Shown: positions 24,307 through 32,612 of the stretch, in pieces
Numbering within the stretch: the first letter of the stretch is position 1
Layout of the letters: every line of letters starts with the position of its first letter
Origin: Pseudomonas guariconensis
GTDB taxonomy: Bacteria > Pseudomonadota > Gammaproteobacteria > Pseudomonadales > Pseudomonadaceae
Length of the DNA: 50,504 nucleotides
Assembly (NCBI RefSeq): GCF_015680235.1
Contig: NZ_JADLJL010000034.1
Span: 1-50,504 of the forward strand
Direction of reading: 5' to 3'
Notes under the pieces: model-generated
Told to the model about the DNA's origin: nothing
Database searches by the model: none
Seen by the model: only the letters and a program-made list of their open reading frames with translations
Made by a program: the position numbers and the translations under genes

Positions 24307-26204
24307 GCGTGGCCGCTGGAGCAGGTGAGGTTGGCGCCGACTTCGACTTTCGCCAAATCAATACCAAGGACTTTTAATAAAGAGTTTACTAAGGGGTCTA
24401 TTAATGGGCTGAGCAGCCCTTTGATGATCGGTTCAATAATAGACCTGACGGTGTCGAGGATGCCTGATGTCAATATCAAGGCATTGCCCAAGCCGCTATC
24501 GACTGTGGGTTCGAATGCCTGGAGTTGGAGTCCGGCGGTTGTGCTGGTTAGAGTGGCAATGGGGTCCTTAGCAGTTGTAGATAAATAATAAGGATTGTCC
24601 CCTATTTTCGGTAATTGCACGTTGCCGATGAACGTTATGGGGAATGCTGAGCTTTCCAAGATCGGAGCTTTAATTTTCAGGCCCACCCCGCCAGCGGCAA
24701 ATGCTTTGCGGGTACAATTCGAGCCAAGCGGGCCGCAAGTTTTAATGCCGATATCTATTATCGGAAGAGGGGATAACGAAGCAGCACCTTGGCTGAAAAA
24801 AGCAGCGGGGTCTTTGAATTTCCCTATAGAAACAATTGCAGCTGAATTGTGCGTTGACGCAGTGAGGCTTTTGCTCGGGCGGCAGCGATATTCGGTGATT
24901 TTACTATTGGCGCTAGCCACCTCTATGCCGATGTCAATGGAGGATGCACTATCAACAACCCGAATATCAGTGTATTTGCATTGACTGAGTAAGCATGTCA
25001 GACCCTGTAGCGCATCCAGGAGGTTAAGGTGCAGTAGACTGTTGACCGCTGATGTCAATGGCGTTGCAAGACCTGCCACAGCGTTAACCAAGCCGGCAAT
25101 AGAGTTCAGGATCGGTAGATCCAAGGAAATCAAAGCACGCGCTTGAGCAGTATGGACTTCTATCTCGTCAGTCTTTGGATTGCCCACAGCGGAAAATTGC
25201 GGGGGCTCGACGATTTGCAGGCGTACATTCGCGGTTATCAAGCCAGGAATGCCACTCGACAGATTGAGAACGGCCGCACGAGCGCCATCACTTGCTAAAA
25301 GCATGCTCTGGAGGAGCTGTAGGACTTGCACATTGGCATCCAAACCTGCCTGAGTGGTCCCGTTCTGGATCGTGAGGATATCGCCCAATTTCACATAGAG
25401 ATGATCGAGACTTTCAGAAAGGCTAGTCAACGTGTCGGTCACCGTGACGAATTCGCCGTTCTGCTGCATTACCGTTACCACTGCCTTCAAGAGCTTCGAT
25501 ACTTGAGCATTGGTGTTGAGTAGCTCTTGGGGAGAGCCGATATCGGAGTCGACCTCCAAGATCGCTTGCTTAAAATACTTGAGTAAATTGATCCTGGGGC
25601 CCGCAATATTATCCCAGCTAATTACATCGAGTTGCACATCGCTGCCCAGCTCCCGCAACAAGGCATTGAGTAGCGTCGCCTGATTTGAATCGACACTTGC
25701 CAAGGTGGTCTTAATGCTTAGCATGGCTTGCGGCTCGCCGAGCCTGGCGGCTACTGCATGGGCTCTCAACGTAGTGTCTAGAGACAAATCGCTATTTTTT
25801 ACAAGGGAAAATAGGCCGCCAGCGACACTGCTAGGTACCGTCTTTCTAACTTCAACCTTGATCGCCTCGTTACGCGACGCATCAACGGTAAACGTTCGCA
25901 ACTGGTCGGCACCGGTCTGCACATATCCACAACTGGCCACCAGTGGATTGGCGGCATCGTGGCCATTTCGCGTGGCGGCGGTGCGGGCGATGGTGGTGGC
26001 CTGGGGGCCGGTACCCGAACACACGGCATTCTGCCCGGCGGCCTCCAACGCCGCCATGTCGGCAACCCGCTGCAACTTGCGCTGTTCCAGGTAGAGCCTG
26101 CCGCTGTCGACCACGAGCAACATGAACAGCAATGCCAAACCCAGGGTAAGGGCGGCCATCAGGCCGATCGCGCCGCGTTGGTGGGTAGCGGAATGAGGAA
26201 CCAC
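24291..26204 (-). CDS. tadG: Tad pilus-associated protein TadG
   Basis: This 637-residue protein begins with a Tad-type N-terminus (GAIGLMAALTLGLALLFMLL as membrane anchor, then SGRLYLEQRKLQRVADMAAL). The long C-terminal region (residues about 150-637) is of unclear fold. It is probably an inner-membrane anchor or secreted accessory of the Flp pilus. The GTG at 26204 is preceded by AAAGGAG. From about 24330 to 25900 the gene is visibly less GC-rich than its neighbours (24 of 60 bases at 24361-24420), which suggests a fast-changing or imported module. In P. aeruginosa tadG lies between PA4298 and pprB; here it is beyond pprA and reversed. Confidence 0.85.
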   Translation of the reverse strand: MVPHSATHQRGAIGLMAALTLGLALLFMLLVVDSGRLYLEQRKLQRVADMAALEAAGQNAVCSGTGPQATTIARTAATRNGHDAANPLVASCGYVQTGADQLRTFTVDASRNEAIKVEVRKTVPSSVAGGLFSLVKNSDLSLDTTLRAHAVAARLGEPQAMLSIKTTLASVDSNQATLLNALLRELGSDVQLDVISWDNIAGPRINLLKYFKQAILEVDSDIGSPQELLNTNAQVSKLLKAVVTVMQQNGEFVTVTDTLTSLSESLDHLYVKLGDILTIQNGTTQAGLDANVQVLQLLQSMLLASDGARAAVLNLSSGIPGLITANVRLQIVEPPQFSAVGNPKTDEIEVHTAQARALISLDLPILNSIAGLVNAVAGLATPLTSAVNSLLHLNLLDALQGLTCLLSQCKYTDIRVVDSASSIDIGIEVASANSKITEYRCRPSKSLTASTHNSAAIVSIGKFKDPAAFFSQGAASLSPLPIIDIGIKTCGPLGSNCTRKAFAAGGVGLKIKAPILESSAFPITFIGNVQLPKIGDNPYYLSTTAKDPIATLTSTTAGLQLQAFEPTVDSGLGNALILTSGILDTVRSIIEPIIKGLLSPLIDPLVNSLLKVLGIDLAKVEVGANLTCSSGHAQLVM

Positions 26205-26342
26205 GGAGCACTCCTTTGCTGGCCTTGGGCCATGCAGCGCGGCGGCGGTGAAAGGAGTGTAGTAAAGGTGATGGCGAATTGCCTTGGTCTGGTGGTGGAT
26301 GGTTGCTGGAGCGGTGATCTGGGGCCGCTTTGCGACCCTTGC

Positions 26343-26903
26343 TCAGCGGGGTGGATAGTTGGCCATCACCTGCGCGACGGTCTTCTGGATCGCGGCGTTG
26401 CGCTCCTGCGGGCTGGGTGGGTAGTTGTTCATGATCTGTTCGGCGCTGCCGCGCCAGACCAGCTTGCCATCGCGGCCGTCGAACAGGTCCACCTGGATGG
26501 TCGCCACCTTGTAGTCGAGGCTGCGGGTTTCGTTGTACATCGGCCCGCCCCAATAGCCGCCCCAGTACCCACCCCAGGCGCCGCCATAGTGGGTGGTGAT
26601 CTGCTGCTGGCGGTCCTCGACGATCAGATAGGTGCGCACCCGCACATCAGGCCGCGCGGTGCCCTGCACCGGGCGCAGGCCACGCTGGTCGAGCTGGCCG
26701 GCCACGGCCTGGCGAATGCGCTGCTCGGTCAGGTCGCTCTTGATCCGTGGGTCATCCGGGCGGTACTGCAGCGCCGGCTCCTGCCAGGCCCAACTGCGGT
26801 ACGCGGCGAAATCGCGGCTGGCATCGAAGTCCTGGGTGACGTTGTTGTTGGCGCACGCGGCGAGCAGCAACGTGAAAGACAACAGGGCGAGGCGGCGCAA
26901 CAT
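26343..26903 (-). CDS. DUF4136 lipoprotein, copy 1
   Basis: This 186-residue lipoprotein has lipobox LLLAACAN (Cys17). The DUF4136 core starts TQDFDASRDFAAYRSWAWQ and includes VATIQVDLFDGRDGKLVWRG. A glycine/tryptophan/tyrosine-rich insert (YGGAWGGYWGGYWGG) lies near residue 105. Its role is unknown; the family are outer-membrane or periplasmic lipoproteins. It follows its paralogue by 19 bases and is probably in one operon with it. Confidence 0.88.
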   Translation of the reverse strand: MLRRLALLSFTLLLAACANNNVTQDFDASRDFAAYRSWAWQEPALQYRPDDPRIKSDLTEQRIRQAVAGQLDQRGLRPVQGTARPDVRVRTYLIVEDRQQQITTHYGGAWGGYWGGYWGGPMYNETRSLDYKVATIQVDLFDGRDGKLVWRGSAEQIMNNYPPSPQERNAAIQKTVAQVMANYPPR

Positions 26904-26922
26904 GATGGTTCTCCGTTGAACG

Positions 26923-27558
26923 CTAACTGGGAGGATAGCCGCTGAGCGCCTTGCTCACCGATGCGCGCAAGGCGTCTTCACGGGCCCGTGGCGAGTCCTT
27001 GCCGCTGTCACTTTCGGCACTGGCGCTCCACACCGGCTGGCCGTTGCGGGCATCGAACAGGTCGATGCGCACTACCATCACTTCCACTTCGTAGGTGCGT
27101 ACCACCGGCACGCTGCCGTAGGCACCGTAGCCATTGTGGTAGCCGCCAAACCCGGCACTTCCATAAGGGTATGGGCCGTAATAGGGGTCGTAGTAATCGT
27201 AGTCGCGCACCTGGCGCAAGCGCCGTTCCAGGCGTACGTCGGCGCTGACCAGCAGGTCGGCGCTGGCGTTGCGGGCCGGGCGCAGGCCGTGCTGGTCGAG
27301 GGCGCCGCTGATGGCGTCGGCCAGTTGCGCCGGGTCGGTGCTGGCGCTGGCGTGGGGCAACTGGCCGTTGCGCCAGCTCCAGCTGCGATAGCGGCCATAG
27401 TCGCGCAGGGCGGCGGGGTAGGCGCTGGCGTCGAACGTGGTCGCAGCCTGGGGCGGCGCAGGCGGCAGCGGCCGGCTGCTGGCGACATAGGGGTTGCTGC
27501 CCTGGCACGCGGCCAAGGCCAGGGTGAACAGTGCCAGGCACAGTTGCGGGTACGGCAT
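26923..27558 (-). CDS. DUF4136 lipoprotein, copy 2
   Basis: This 211-residue lipoprotein has lipobox LALAACQG (Cys18). The core parallels the next gene: FDASAYPAALRDYGRYRSWS, LDQHGLRPARNASADLLVSA and VVRIDLFDARNGQPVWSASA. A Tyr/Gly-rich insert (YDYYDPYYGPYPYGSAGFGG) replaces the Gly/Trp insert of the sister protein. The ATG at 27558 has GGAGG upstream. The frame extends further upstream but there overlaps cmoM out of frame, so the short start is right. Its function is unknown. Confidence 0.88.
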   Translation of the reverse strand: MPYPQLCLALFTLALAACQGSNPYVASSRPLPPAPPQAATTFDASAYPAALRDYGRYRSWSWRNGQLPHASASTDPAQLADAISGALDQHGLRPARNASADLLVSADVRLERRLRQVRDYDYYDPYYGPYPYGSAGFGGYHNGYGAYGSVPVVRTYEVEVMVVRIDLFDARNGQPVWSASAESDSGKDSPRAREDALRASVSKALSGYPPS

Positions 27559-27580
27559 GCGGTCCTCCCGGCAAGCGGTG

Positions 27581-28330
27581 TCAGTGCGGGCGACAGATCC
27601 AATGCAGGTAGCGGCCCAGGCCGGCGAAACTGGGATGACGGCGGTGCGCCAGTTCCATTTCCAGCAAATCGAGCAGCTCGGCCTTGGCTTGGAATTCCTT
27701 GGGCATATAGTCGTGGAACACCCGTACGCCACTTTCGCTTTCGACCTGCCACATGGGTTCAAGTTGCGCCTTGAGGTCCCGTGGATCAAGCGGTTTTTGC
27801 GGGGTCAGGCTCTGTTTCTCGCCCGCCAGGCGGTTGCTACGCAGCTTGCGGAAATGGCCCTTGAGCAAGTTGCGGTAGACCAGCGCATCGCGGTTGTAGA
27901 AGGCCAGCGACAACCAGCCACCGGGGGCCGTCAGTTGGTGCAGCACTGGCAGGATGCTCTCGGGCTCTGCCAGCCATTCCAGCACGGCATGGCACAGCAC
28001 CACGTCGAACGGCTCGGTCAGCTGGCCGAGCAAGGACTGCCAGGGCGCCTGGATGAAGGTGGCCGCTTGGCCGGCCTCGGCAAAGCGTGCACGGGCGCCT
28101 TCGAGCATGGGCGCGGCCGGTTCGGCCAGGGTCAGCTGGTGGCCGCGTTCGGCCAGCCACAGGGCCATGTGGCCCAGGCCCGCGCCGATATCGAGCACGC
28201 GCAGGGGGCGGTCGGGCAGGGCTTCGGCGAGATCGGCCTGGAGCACCGCCAGACGGATCGCACCCTTGGCTCCGCCGTAGATCTTCTCGGCGAAGCGGGT
28301 GGCCAGCTCATCGAAATGACGGTCGTTCAT
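27581..28330 (-). CDS. cmoM: tRNA 5-carboxymethoxyuridine methyltransferase CmoM
   Basis: This 249-residue SAM-dependent methyltransferase completes the wobble-uridine modification mcmo5U34 in tRNA. Motif I is VLDIGAGLGHMALWLAERGH. Post-motifs include FDVVLCHAVLEWLAEP and LTAPGGWLSLAFYNRDALVY, and the DRHFDELATRFAEKIYGGAK N-terminus is diagnostic for the CmoM (YecP/SmtA) group. It overlaps the upstream mazG-like gene by ATGA. An in-frame open extension to 29020 reads through the mazG-like and MaoC genes and is not coding. Confidence 0.92.
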   Translation of the reverse strand: MNDRHFDELATRFAEKIYGGAKGAIRLAVLQADLAEALPDRPLRVLDIGAGLGHMALWLAERGHQLTLAEPAAPMLEGARARFAEAGQAATFIQAPWQSLLGQLTEPFDVVLCHAVLEWLAEPESILPVLHQLTAPGGWLSLAFYNRDALVYRNLLKGHFRKLRSNRLAGEKQSLTPQKPLDPRDLKAQLEPMWQVESESGVRVFHDYMPKEFQAKAELLDLLEMELAHRRHPSFAGLGRYLHWICRPH

Positions 28331-28632
28331 TTGGCGAAACGCCTCTCGCTGTCGGCCAGTTTGGCACGTACCACTTCGTTCATGTCCAGGCCCAACTCGC
28401 TGCACAGCAGCAACAGGTACAGGACGATGTCGCCGACTTCCTGGCCGGCGTGGGCGAGTGTTTCCGGGGGCAACTGGCGCGACTGGTCCTCGGTCAGCCA
28501 TTGGAAGATCTCCACCAGTTCGGCCATCTCGACGCTGGCGGCCATGGCCAGGTTCTTCGGGCTGTGGAAGCCGCGCCAGTCGTTGTTGTCGCGGATCCGG
28601 TGCAGGCGGTCGGTCAGTTCTTGCAGATTCAT
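28327..28632 (-). CDS. MazG-like nucleotide pyrophosphohydrolase
   Basis: This 101-residue single-domain protein of the MazG/RS21-C6 class has helix motifs MAASVEMAELVEIFQWLTED (the EExxE metal ligands) and GQEVGDIVLYLLLLC (ExxD). Relatives hydrolyse non-canonical or excess NTPs/dCTP to monophosphates, cleaning the nucleotide pool. The ATG at 28632 (MNLQELTDRL) is the family's usual start. It is translationally coupled to cmoM. Confidence 0.9.
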   Translation of the reverse strand: MNLQELTDRLHRIRDNNDWRGFHSPKNLAMAASVEMAELVEIFQWLTEDQSRQLPPETLAHAGQEVGDIVLYLLLLCSELGLDMNEVVRAKLADSERRFAK

Positions 28633-28689
28633 TGGGGCTCTCCTGATGGCGTATAGCTTCGGGTGAGCGTGGGGGCAAAGCAAGGGGGA

Positions 28690-28737
28690 TGGGCCGCTTT
28701 GCGGCCCGATCGTGGGGCAAGTCCGCGCCTACAGAGA
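28690..28737. repeat. REP-like element
   Basis: GGCCGCTTTGCGGCCCGATC followed by GTGGGGCAAGTCCGCGCCTACA resembles the REP family, between the MaoC and mazG-like genes. Confidence 0.5.
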
Positions 28738-29595
28738 GGCGAGGGGGCGCCACTGGCCGAGCATGTGCAGCAGCCCGCCATGACCATCCAGGCGTAGCAC
28801 CCCGGCAGGGCCGGCCTCGCTGGAACTGAGCACGACCTCCGACGGCAGGCGCACCGGTTTGCGGAAGTCCACCTCGAAGGCATAGCCGCAGGTGGGTAGG
28901 TGGCCCTGCAGCGCGGCCATCGCCATGGCCTGGGTCCACAGGCCATGGGCGATGGCCGCGGGGAAGCCGAACAGCCGGGCGCTGGCCGCGCCGAGGTGGA
29001 TCGGGTTGTAGTCGCCACATACCTTGGCGTAGCGCCGGCCGATGTCGCCATCGGCGTACCAGCGCGTGACTTCGGGCAGATTGCCGGGCTCGAGATCCAC
29101 GTCTTCTTCGGCCTGCCCTTCAAGGTGCAGGCCGCGTACCAGCATCCGGCTGGTTTCACGCCACAGCGGGCCGAGCACGTCCTGCGCTTCGGTCACCAAG
29201 TCGAAGGTGCCACCCTTCGGGTGCGGGCGCAGGTTGTCGGCATGAACCGAGAAACGCAGGCCATCGACCCCGCCCAGCGGGCGATGCACCTGGGTTTCAT
29301 TATGCAAGTGCACCAGGCCGAGCAACGGGAAGGGGAAGTCAGGTGCAGTGAGCAACTGCAGCTGCAGGGTAAAGGCCATGACATGGGGATAGGTCGGCGG
29401 CAGGCGGCCGTGGTCGGGGTAGTGGCACAACCGACGGTAGGCAGACAGGTTGTCGGGCTGTACCCGTAGGAAGCAGCGCAGGCCGGCTTCGGGCAGGCGC
29501 TCGCCGCTGATCTTGCGCTTGGCCAAGGCTCGCAGGTAGAGGCTGGCGCGTGAATCGGGGCTGTGCAGGTCGTGCCATGGCCGTGTCATCGTCAT
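28729..29595 (-). CDS. MaoC-like (3R)-hydroxyacyl dehydratase (HtdX type)
   Basis: This 288-residue double hot-dog dehydratase has its catalytic motif in the C-terminal half: YAKVCGDYNPIHLGAASARL followed by FPAAIAHGLWTQAM (hydratase-2 Asp and His). It should interconvert (3R)-hydroxyacyl and enoyl thioesters. It overlaps fabG4 by ATGA at 29592-29595, so the first ATG at 29595 is taken; a second ATG at 29589 is possible. It forms a chain-lengthening set with FabG4 and the divergent thiolase. Confidence 0.9.
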   Translation of the reverse strand: MTMTRPWHDLHSPDSRASLYLRALAKRKISGERLPEAGLRCFLRVQPDNLSAYRRLCHYPDHGRLPPTYPHVMAFTLQLQLLTAPDFPFPLLGLVHLHNETQVHRPLGGVDGLRFSVHADNLRPHPKGGTFDLVTEAQDVLGPLWRETSRMLVRGLHLEGQAEEDVDLEPGNLPEVTRWYADGDIGRRYAKVCGDYNPIHLGAASARLFGFPAAIAHGLWTQAMAMAALQGHLPTCGYAFEVDFRKPVRLPSEVVLSSSEAGPAGVLRLDGHGGLLHMLGQWRPLASL

Positions 29596-30944
29596 GCTCC
29601 CATCAGTGCCTGGCCACAGACCCGCAGGACCTGGCCGTTGACCGCGCCGGTGCCGGGCTGGCTGAGCCAGGCCACGGCCTCGGCGACATCCTGCGGCATA
29701 CCGCCCTGGCCCAGGGAGCTCAGGCGTCGCCCGGCCTCGCGCAGGCCCATGGGCATGGCTGCGGTCATGTGCGTTTCGATGAAACCGGGCGCCACGGCGT
29801 TGATGCTGCCGCCATGCTCGGCCAGCTTCGGCGCCCAGGCCTGAGCCAGGCCGATCAGGCCGGCCTTGCTCGCGGCGTAGTTGGCTTGGCCGCGGTTGCC
29901 GGCGATGCCGCTGACCGAGGCGAGCAGGGTGATGCGGGCGGCGTCATGCAGCTTGCCGGCCTCGAACAGAGCCTGGGTCAGTACCTGGGGCGCCTTGAGG
30001 TTGACGGCCATGACCGCATCCCAATAGTCGGGCGTCATGTTGGGCAGGGTCTTGTCGCGGGTGATACCGGCGTTGTGCACCACGATGTCGATGCCGTCGG
30101 GCAAGGCCTCGAGCAACTGCGCCGGGGCATCGGTTGCGCAGATGTCCAGGGCCAGGGCACGGCCACCGAGGCGGGCGGCGAGGGCGTCGAGGTCTTTCTG
30201 CGCTGCCGGTACGTCCAGCAGGGTGACCTCGGCGCCATCGCGGGCCAGGGTTTCGGCGATGGCTGCACCGATGCCGCGGGCGGCACCGGTGACCAATGCG
30301 CGGCGCCCGGCCAGCGGGCGGGTCCAGTCCTGCACCTGGGCGGCGCAGGGCGTCAGGCGCAGCACCTGGCCTGAGATGAACGCGCTGCGTGGTGATAGGA
30401 AGAAGCGCAAGGCGCCTTCGAGCTGGCTTTCGGCGCCCTCGTCGACATACAGCAGCTGCACGGTGGCACCGTTGCGCAGCTCCTTGCCCAGCGAGCGGCT
30501 GAAGCCTTCCAGGGCGCGCTGGGCCACGCTGGCCAGCGGGTCGTCGAGCTTTTCCGGAGCACGGCCAAGGATGACGACATGGGCGCACGGTGCCAGGCTG
30601 CGCAGCAGCGGCTGGAAGAATTCACGCAACTGACGCAGCGCATCGATGTCGGACAGGTGACTGGCGTCGAACACCACGGCCTTGACCTTCGGGCCTAGGC
30701 CTGCGACCCAGGGCTGGGCCTGCAGGCCGTCGCCGTTGAAGCTGTAGAAGGTGTCGGTCAGGCAGGGTGCGATGGCCTCGACCGTGGCAGCCAACGGCCC
30801 ACCGCCCAGCACCAGGGCGCCTTCCACCGGGCGCAGGCGGCCTGCCTGCCAACGCTCCAGTGGCACCGGGCGTGGCAGGCCCAGGGCATCGACGAGACGC
30901 CGGCCCAAGGTGGAGTTGGCAAAGCCGAGATAGCGATCGCTCAT
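29592..30944 (-). CDS. fabG4: FabG4-type 3-oxoacyl reductase
   Basis: This 450-residue high-molecular-weight ketoacyl reductase is nearly twice the usual FabG length. The N-terminal half (residues 1-205) is a degenerate flavodoxin-like Rossmann domain. The C-terminal SDR domain has VTGAARGIGAAIAETLARDG, NAG in VVHNAGITRDKTL, and the catalytic Ser/Tyr/Lys in ASVSGIAGNRGQANYAASKA. FabG4 enzymes use NADH and act on acyl-CoA or ACP substrates. GGGAG lies upstream of the ATG at 30944. It is co-transcribed with the MaoC gene and divergent from the thiolase. Confidence 0.92.
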   Translation of the reverse strand: MSDRYLGFANSTLGRRLVDALGLPRPVPLERWQAGRLRPVEGALVLGGGPLAATVEAIAPCLTDTFYSFNGDGLQAQPWVAGLGPKVKAVVFDASHLSDIDALRQLREFFQPLLRSLAPCAHVVILGRAPEKLDDPLASVAQRALEGFSRSLGKELRNGATVQLLYVDEGAESQLEGALRFFLSPRSAFISGQVLRLTPCAAQVQDWTRPLAGRRALVTGAARGIGAAIAETLARDGAEVTLLDVPAAQKDLDALAARLGGRALALDICATDAPAQLLEALPDGIDIVVHNAGITRDKTLPNMTPDYWDAVMAVNLKAPQVLTQALFEAGKLHDAARITLLASVSGIAGNRGQANYAASKAGLIGLAQAWAPKLAEHGGSINAVAPGFIETHMTAAMPMGLREAGRRLSSLGQGGMPQDVAEAVAWLSQPGTGAVNGQVLRVCGQALMGA

Positions 30945-30998
30945 GTACGGGTCTCCCTGAAGGCAAGCATGCAGTGTGGACCATCTTTATGTCAGGGT

Positions 30999-31008
30999 CG
31001 TTCGAACG
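30999..31008. promoter_or_regulatory. Palindrome in the fabG4 / thiolase intergenic region
   Basis: CGTTCGAACG is a perfect 10-base palindrome in the 220-base divergent promoter region. It is a candidate operator half-pair for an unknown regulator. Short length makes chance occurrence possible. Confidence 0.3.
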
Positions 31009-31164
31009 CGGTAAAAACACCTAGTGTGTGTCTTTGAAATGCGTTCTCTTTTGGCCAGTGGCAACGCCGACCGGGCGCCCAAGGCGCCGCCAAAAGTGAA
31101 CAGCTTATTTCCGAGACAGGACACTAGACTGTACGGATCAAATTGTTTCAGGAGGAACATGGGC

Positions 31165-32442
31165 ATGGCTTCACCTCGCCGGGTCGCGATCCTGGGCGGT
31201 AACCGGATCCCTTTCGCACGCTCCAATGGCGCCTACGCCAACGCCAGCAACCAGGCGATGCTCACCGCCGCGCTCGAAGGCCTCATCGAGCGCTATCGCC
31301 TGCATGGCCTGCGCCTGGGCGAGGTGGCTGCCGGCGCGGTGCTCAAGCATGCCCGGGACATGAACCTGACCCGCGAGTGCGTGCTGGGTTCGCGGCTTTC
31401 TGCGCAAACCCCGGCCTATGACGTCCAGCAGGCCTGCGGCACAGGCTTGGAGGCGGCGCTGCTGGTAGCCAACAAGATCGCCCTTGGGCAGATCGATTGC
31501 GGCATCGCCGGGGGCGTGGACACCACGTCCGACGCCCCGATCGCCATCAATGAAGGGTTGCGGCGCATTTTGCTGCGGGCCAACCGTGGCAAGCACCTGA
31601 TACAGCGGCTGCAGCCTTTCCTCAAGTTGCGCCCGAAACACTTGAAACCCGAGCTGCCGCGCAACGAGGAGCCGCGCACGGGGCTGTCCATGGGCGAGCA
31701 TTGCGAGCGCATGGCCCAAGCCTGGCAGATCGAGCGCCTCGAGCAGGACGAGCTGGCCCTGCAGAGCCATCGGCAGCTGCTGGCATCGTTCAACGAAGGC
31801 TGGCATGACGACCTGCTTACGCCCTACCTGGGGCTGGCGCGGGACAACAACCTGCGCCCGGACCTGACCCTGGAGCAGTTGGCCAAGCTCAAGCCGGTGT
31901 TCGACCGCAGCGGCTTGGGTACCCTGACGCCAGGCAACTCCACGCCGCTGACCGATGGCGCCTCGGTGGTGCTGCTCGGCAGCGAGCAGTGGGCGCAGGA
32001 TCAAGGTTTGCCTGTGCTGGCCTATCTGGTCGATGGCCAAACCGCTGCGGTGGATTTCGTCACCGGGCAGGAGGGGTTGCTGATGGCCCCGGTGTATGCC
32101 GTGCCGCGCCTGTTGGCGCGCAACGGCCTGAGCCTGCAGGACTTCGACTACTACGAAATCCACGAAGCGTTCGCCGCCCAGGTGCTGTGTACGCTCAAAG
32201 CCTGGGAAGACGCGGCCTATTGCCGTGACCGCCTGGGGCTGGATGGGGCGCTGGGTAGCATCGACCGCAGCAAGCTCAATGTGAAGGGCAGTTCACTGGC
32301 GGCTGGGCACCCGTTCGCGGCGACCGGCGGGCGGATCCTGGCCAACATGGCCAAGTTGCTGGCCAAGGCGGGCAAGGGGCGGGGGCTGATCTCGATCTGC
32401 GCGGCGGGTGGGCAGGGGGTGACGGTCATCGTCGAGCGTTAG
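31165..32442 (+). CDS. FadA2/FadI-type acetyl-CoA acyltransferase
   Basis: This is a 425-residue thiolase. The nucleophilic Cys is in DVQQACGTGLEAALLVANK; the C-terminal motifs are YEIHEAFAAQV (His), KLNVKGSSLAAGHPFAATGG (His) and ISICAAGGQGVTVI (Cys), so all catalytic residues are present. AGGAGG ends nine bases before the ATG at 31165 and only three before another ATG at 31159, so 31165 is favoured. It is divergent from the fabG4-MaoC operon. The three enzymes make a likely beta-oxidation or reverse cycle on unusual acyl chains. Confidence 0.93.
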   Translation: MASPRRVAILGGNRIPFARSNGAYANASNQAMLTAALEGLIERYRLHGLRLGEVAAGAVLKHARDMNLTRECVLGSRLSAQTPAYDVQQACGTGLEAALLVANKIALGQIDCGIAGGVDTTSDAPIAINEGLRRILLRANRGKHLIQRLQPFLKLRPKHLKPELPRNEEPRTGLSMGEHCERMAQAWQIERLEQDELALQSHRQLLASFNEGWHDDLLTPYLGLARDNNLRPDLTLEQLAKLKPVFDRSGLGTLTPGNSTPLTDGASVVLLGSEQWAQDQGLPVLAYLVDGQTAAVDFVTGQEGLLMAPVYAVPRLLARNGLSLQDFDYYEIHEAFAAQVLCTLKAWEDAAYCRDRLGLDGALGSIDRSKLNVKGSSLAAGHPFAATGGRILANMAKLLAKAGKGRGLISICAAGGQGVTVIVER

Positions 32443-32451
32443 AGGCTGTCT

Positions 32452-32600
32452 CTATCGCCGGCAAGCCGGCTCCCACCAGGCCTGCGCTGTTTCAGAGCAC
32501 CGCCGTACCTGTGGTAGCCGGCTTGTCGGCGTTGGGCCGGGACAAGCCATTCAAGACAGTGGCCCCCACAGGTACGACAGGGGGCCTGTGGGGGCGGCCG
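32452..32600. repeat. REP elements with dispersed repeat A, copy 2
   Basis: CGCCGGCAAGCCGGCTCCCA and GGTAGCCGGCTTGTCGGCG form a REP pair. Between them, 32472-32513 is the reverse complement of 8046-8089 with only small differences. The remainder up to the chemoreceptor gene is CCCACAGG-type repeat remnants. Confidence 0.75.
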
Positions 32601-32612
32601 TGCTGGATGTGA

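Noticed and set aside
27581..29020. CmoM frame extended to 479 codons
   Set aside because: The upstream part runs through the mazG-like and MaoC genes in another frame; the ATGA overlap at 28327-28330 marks the true start.
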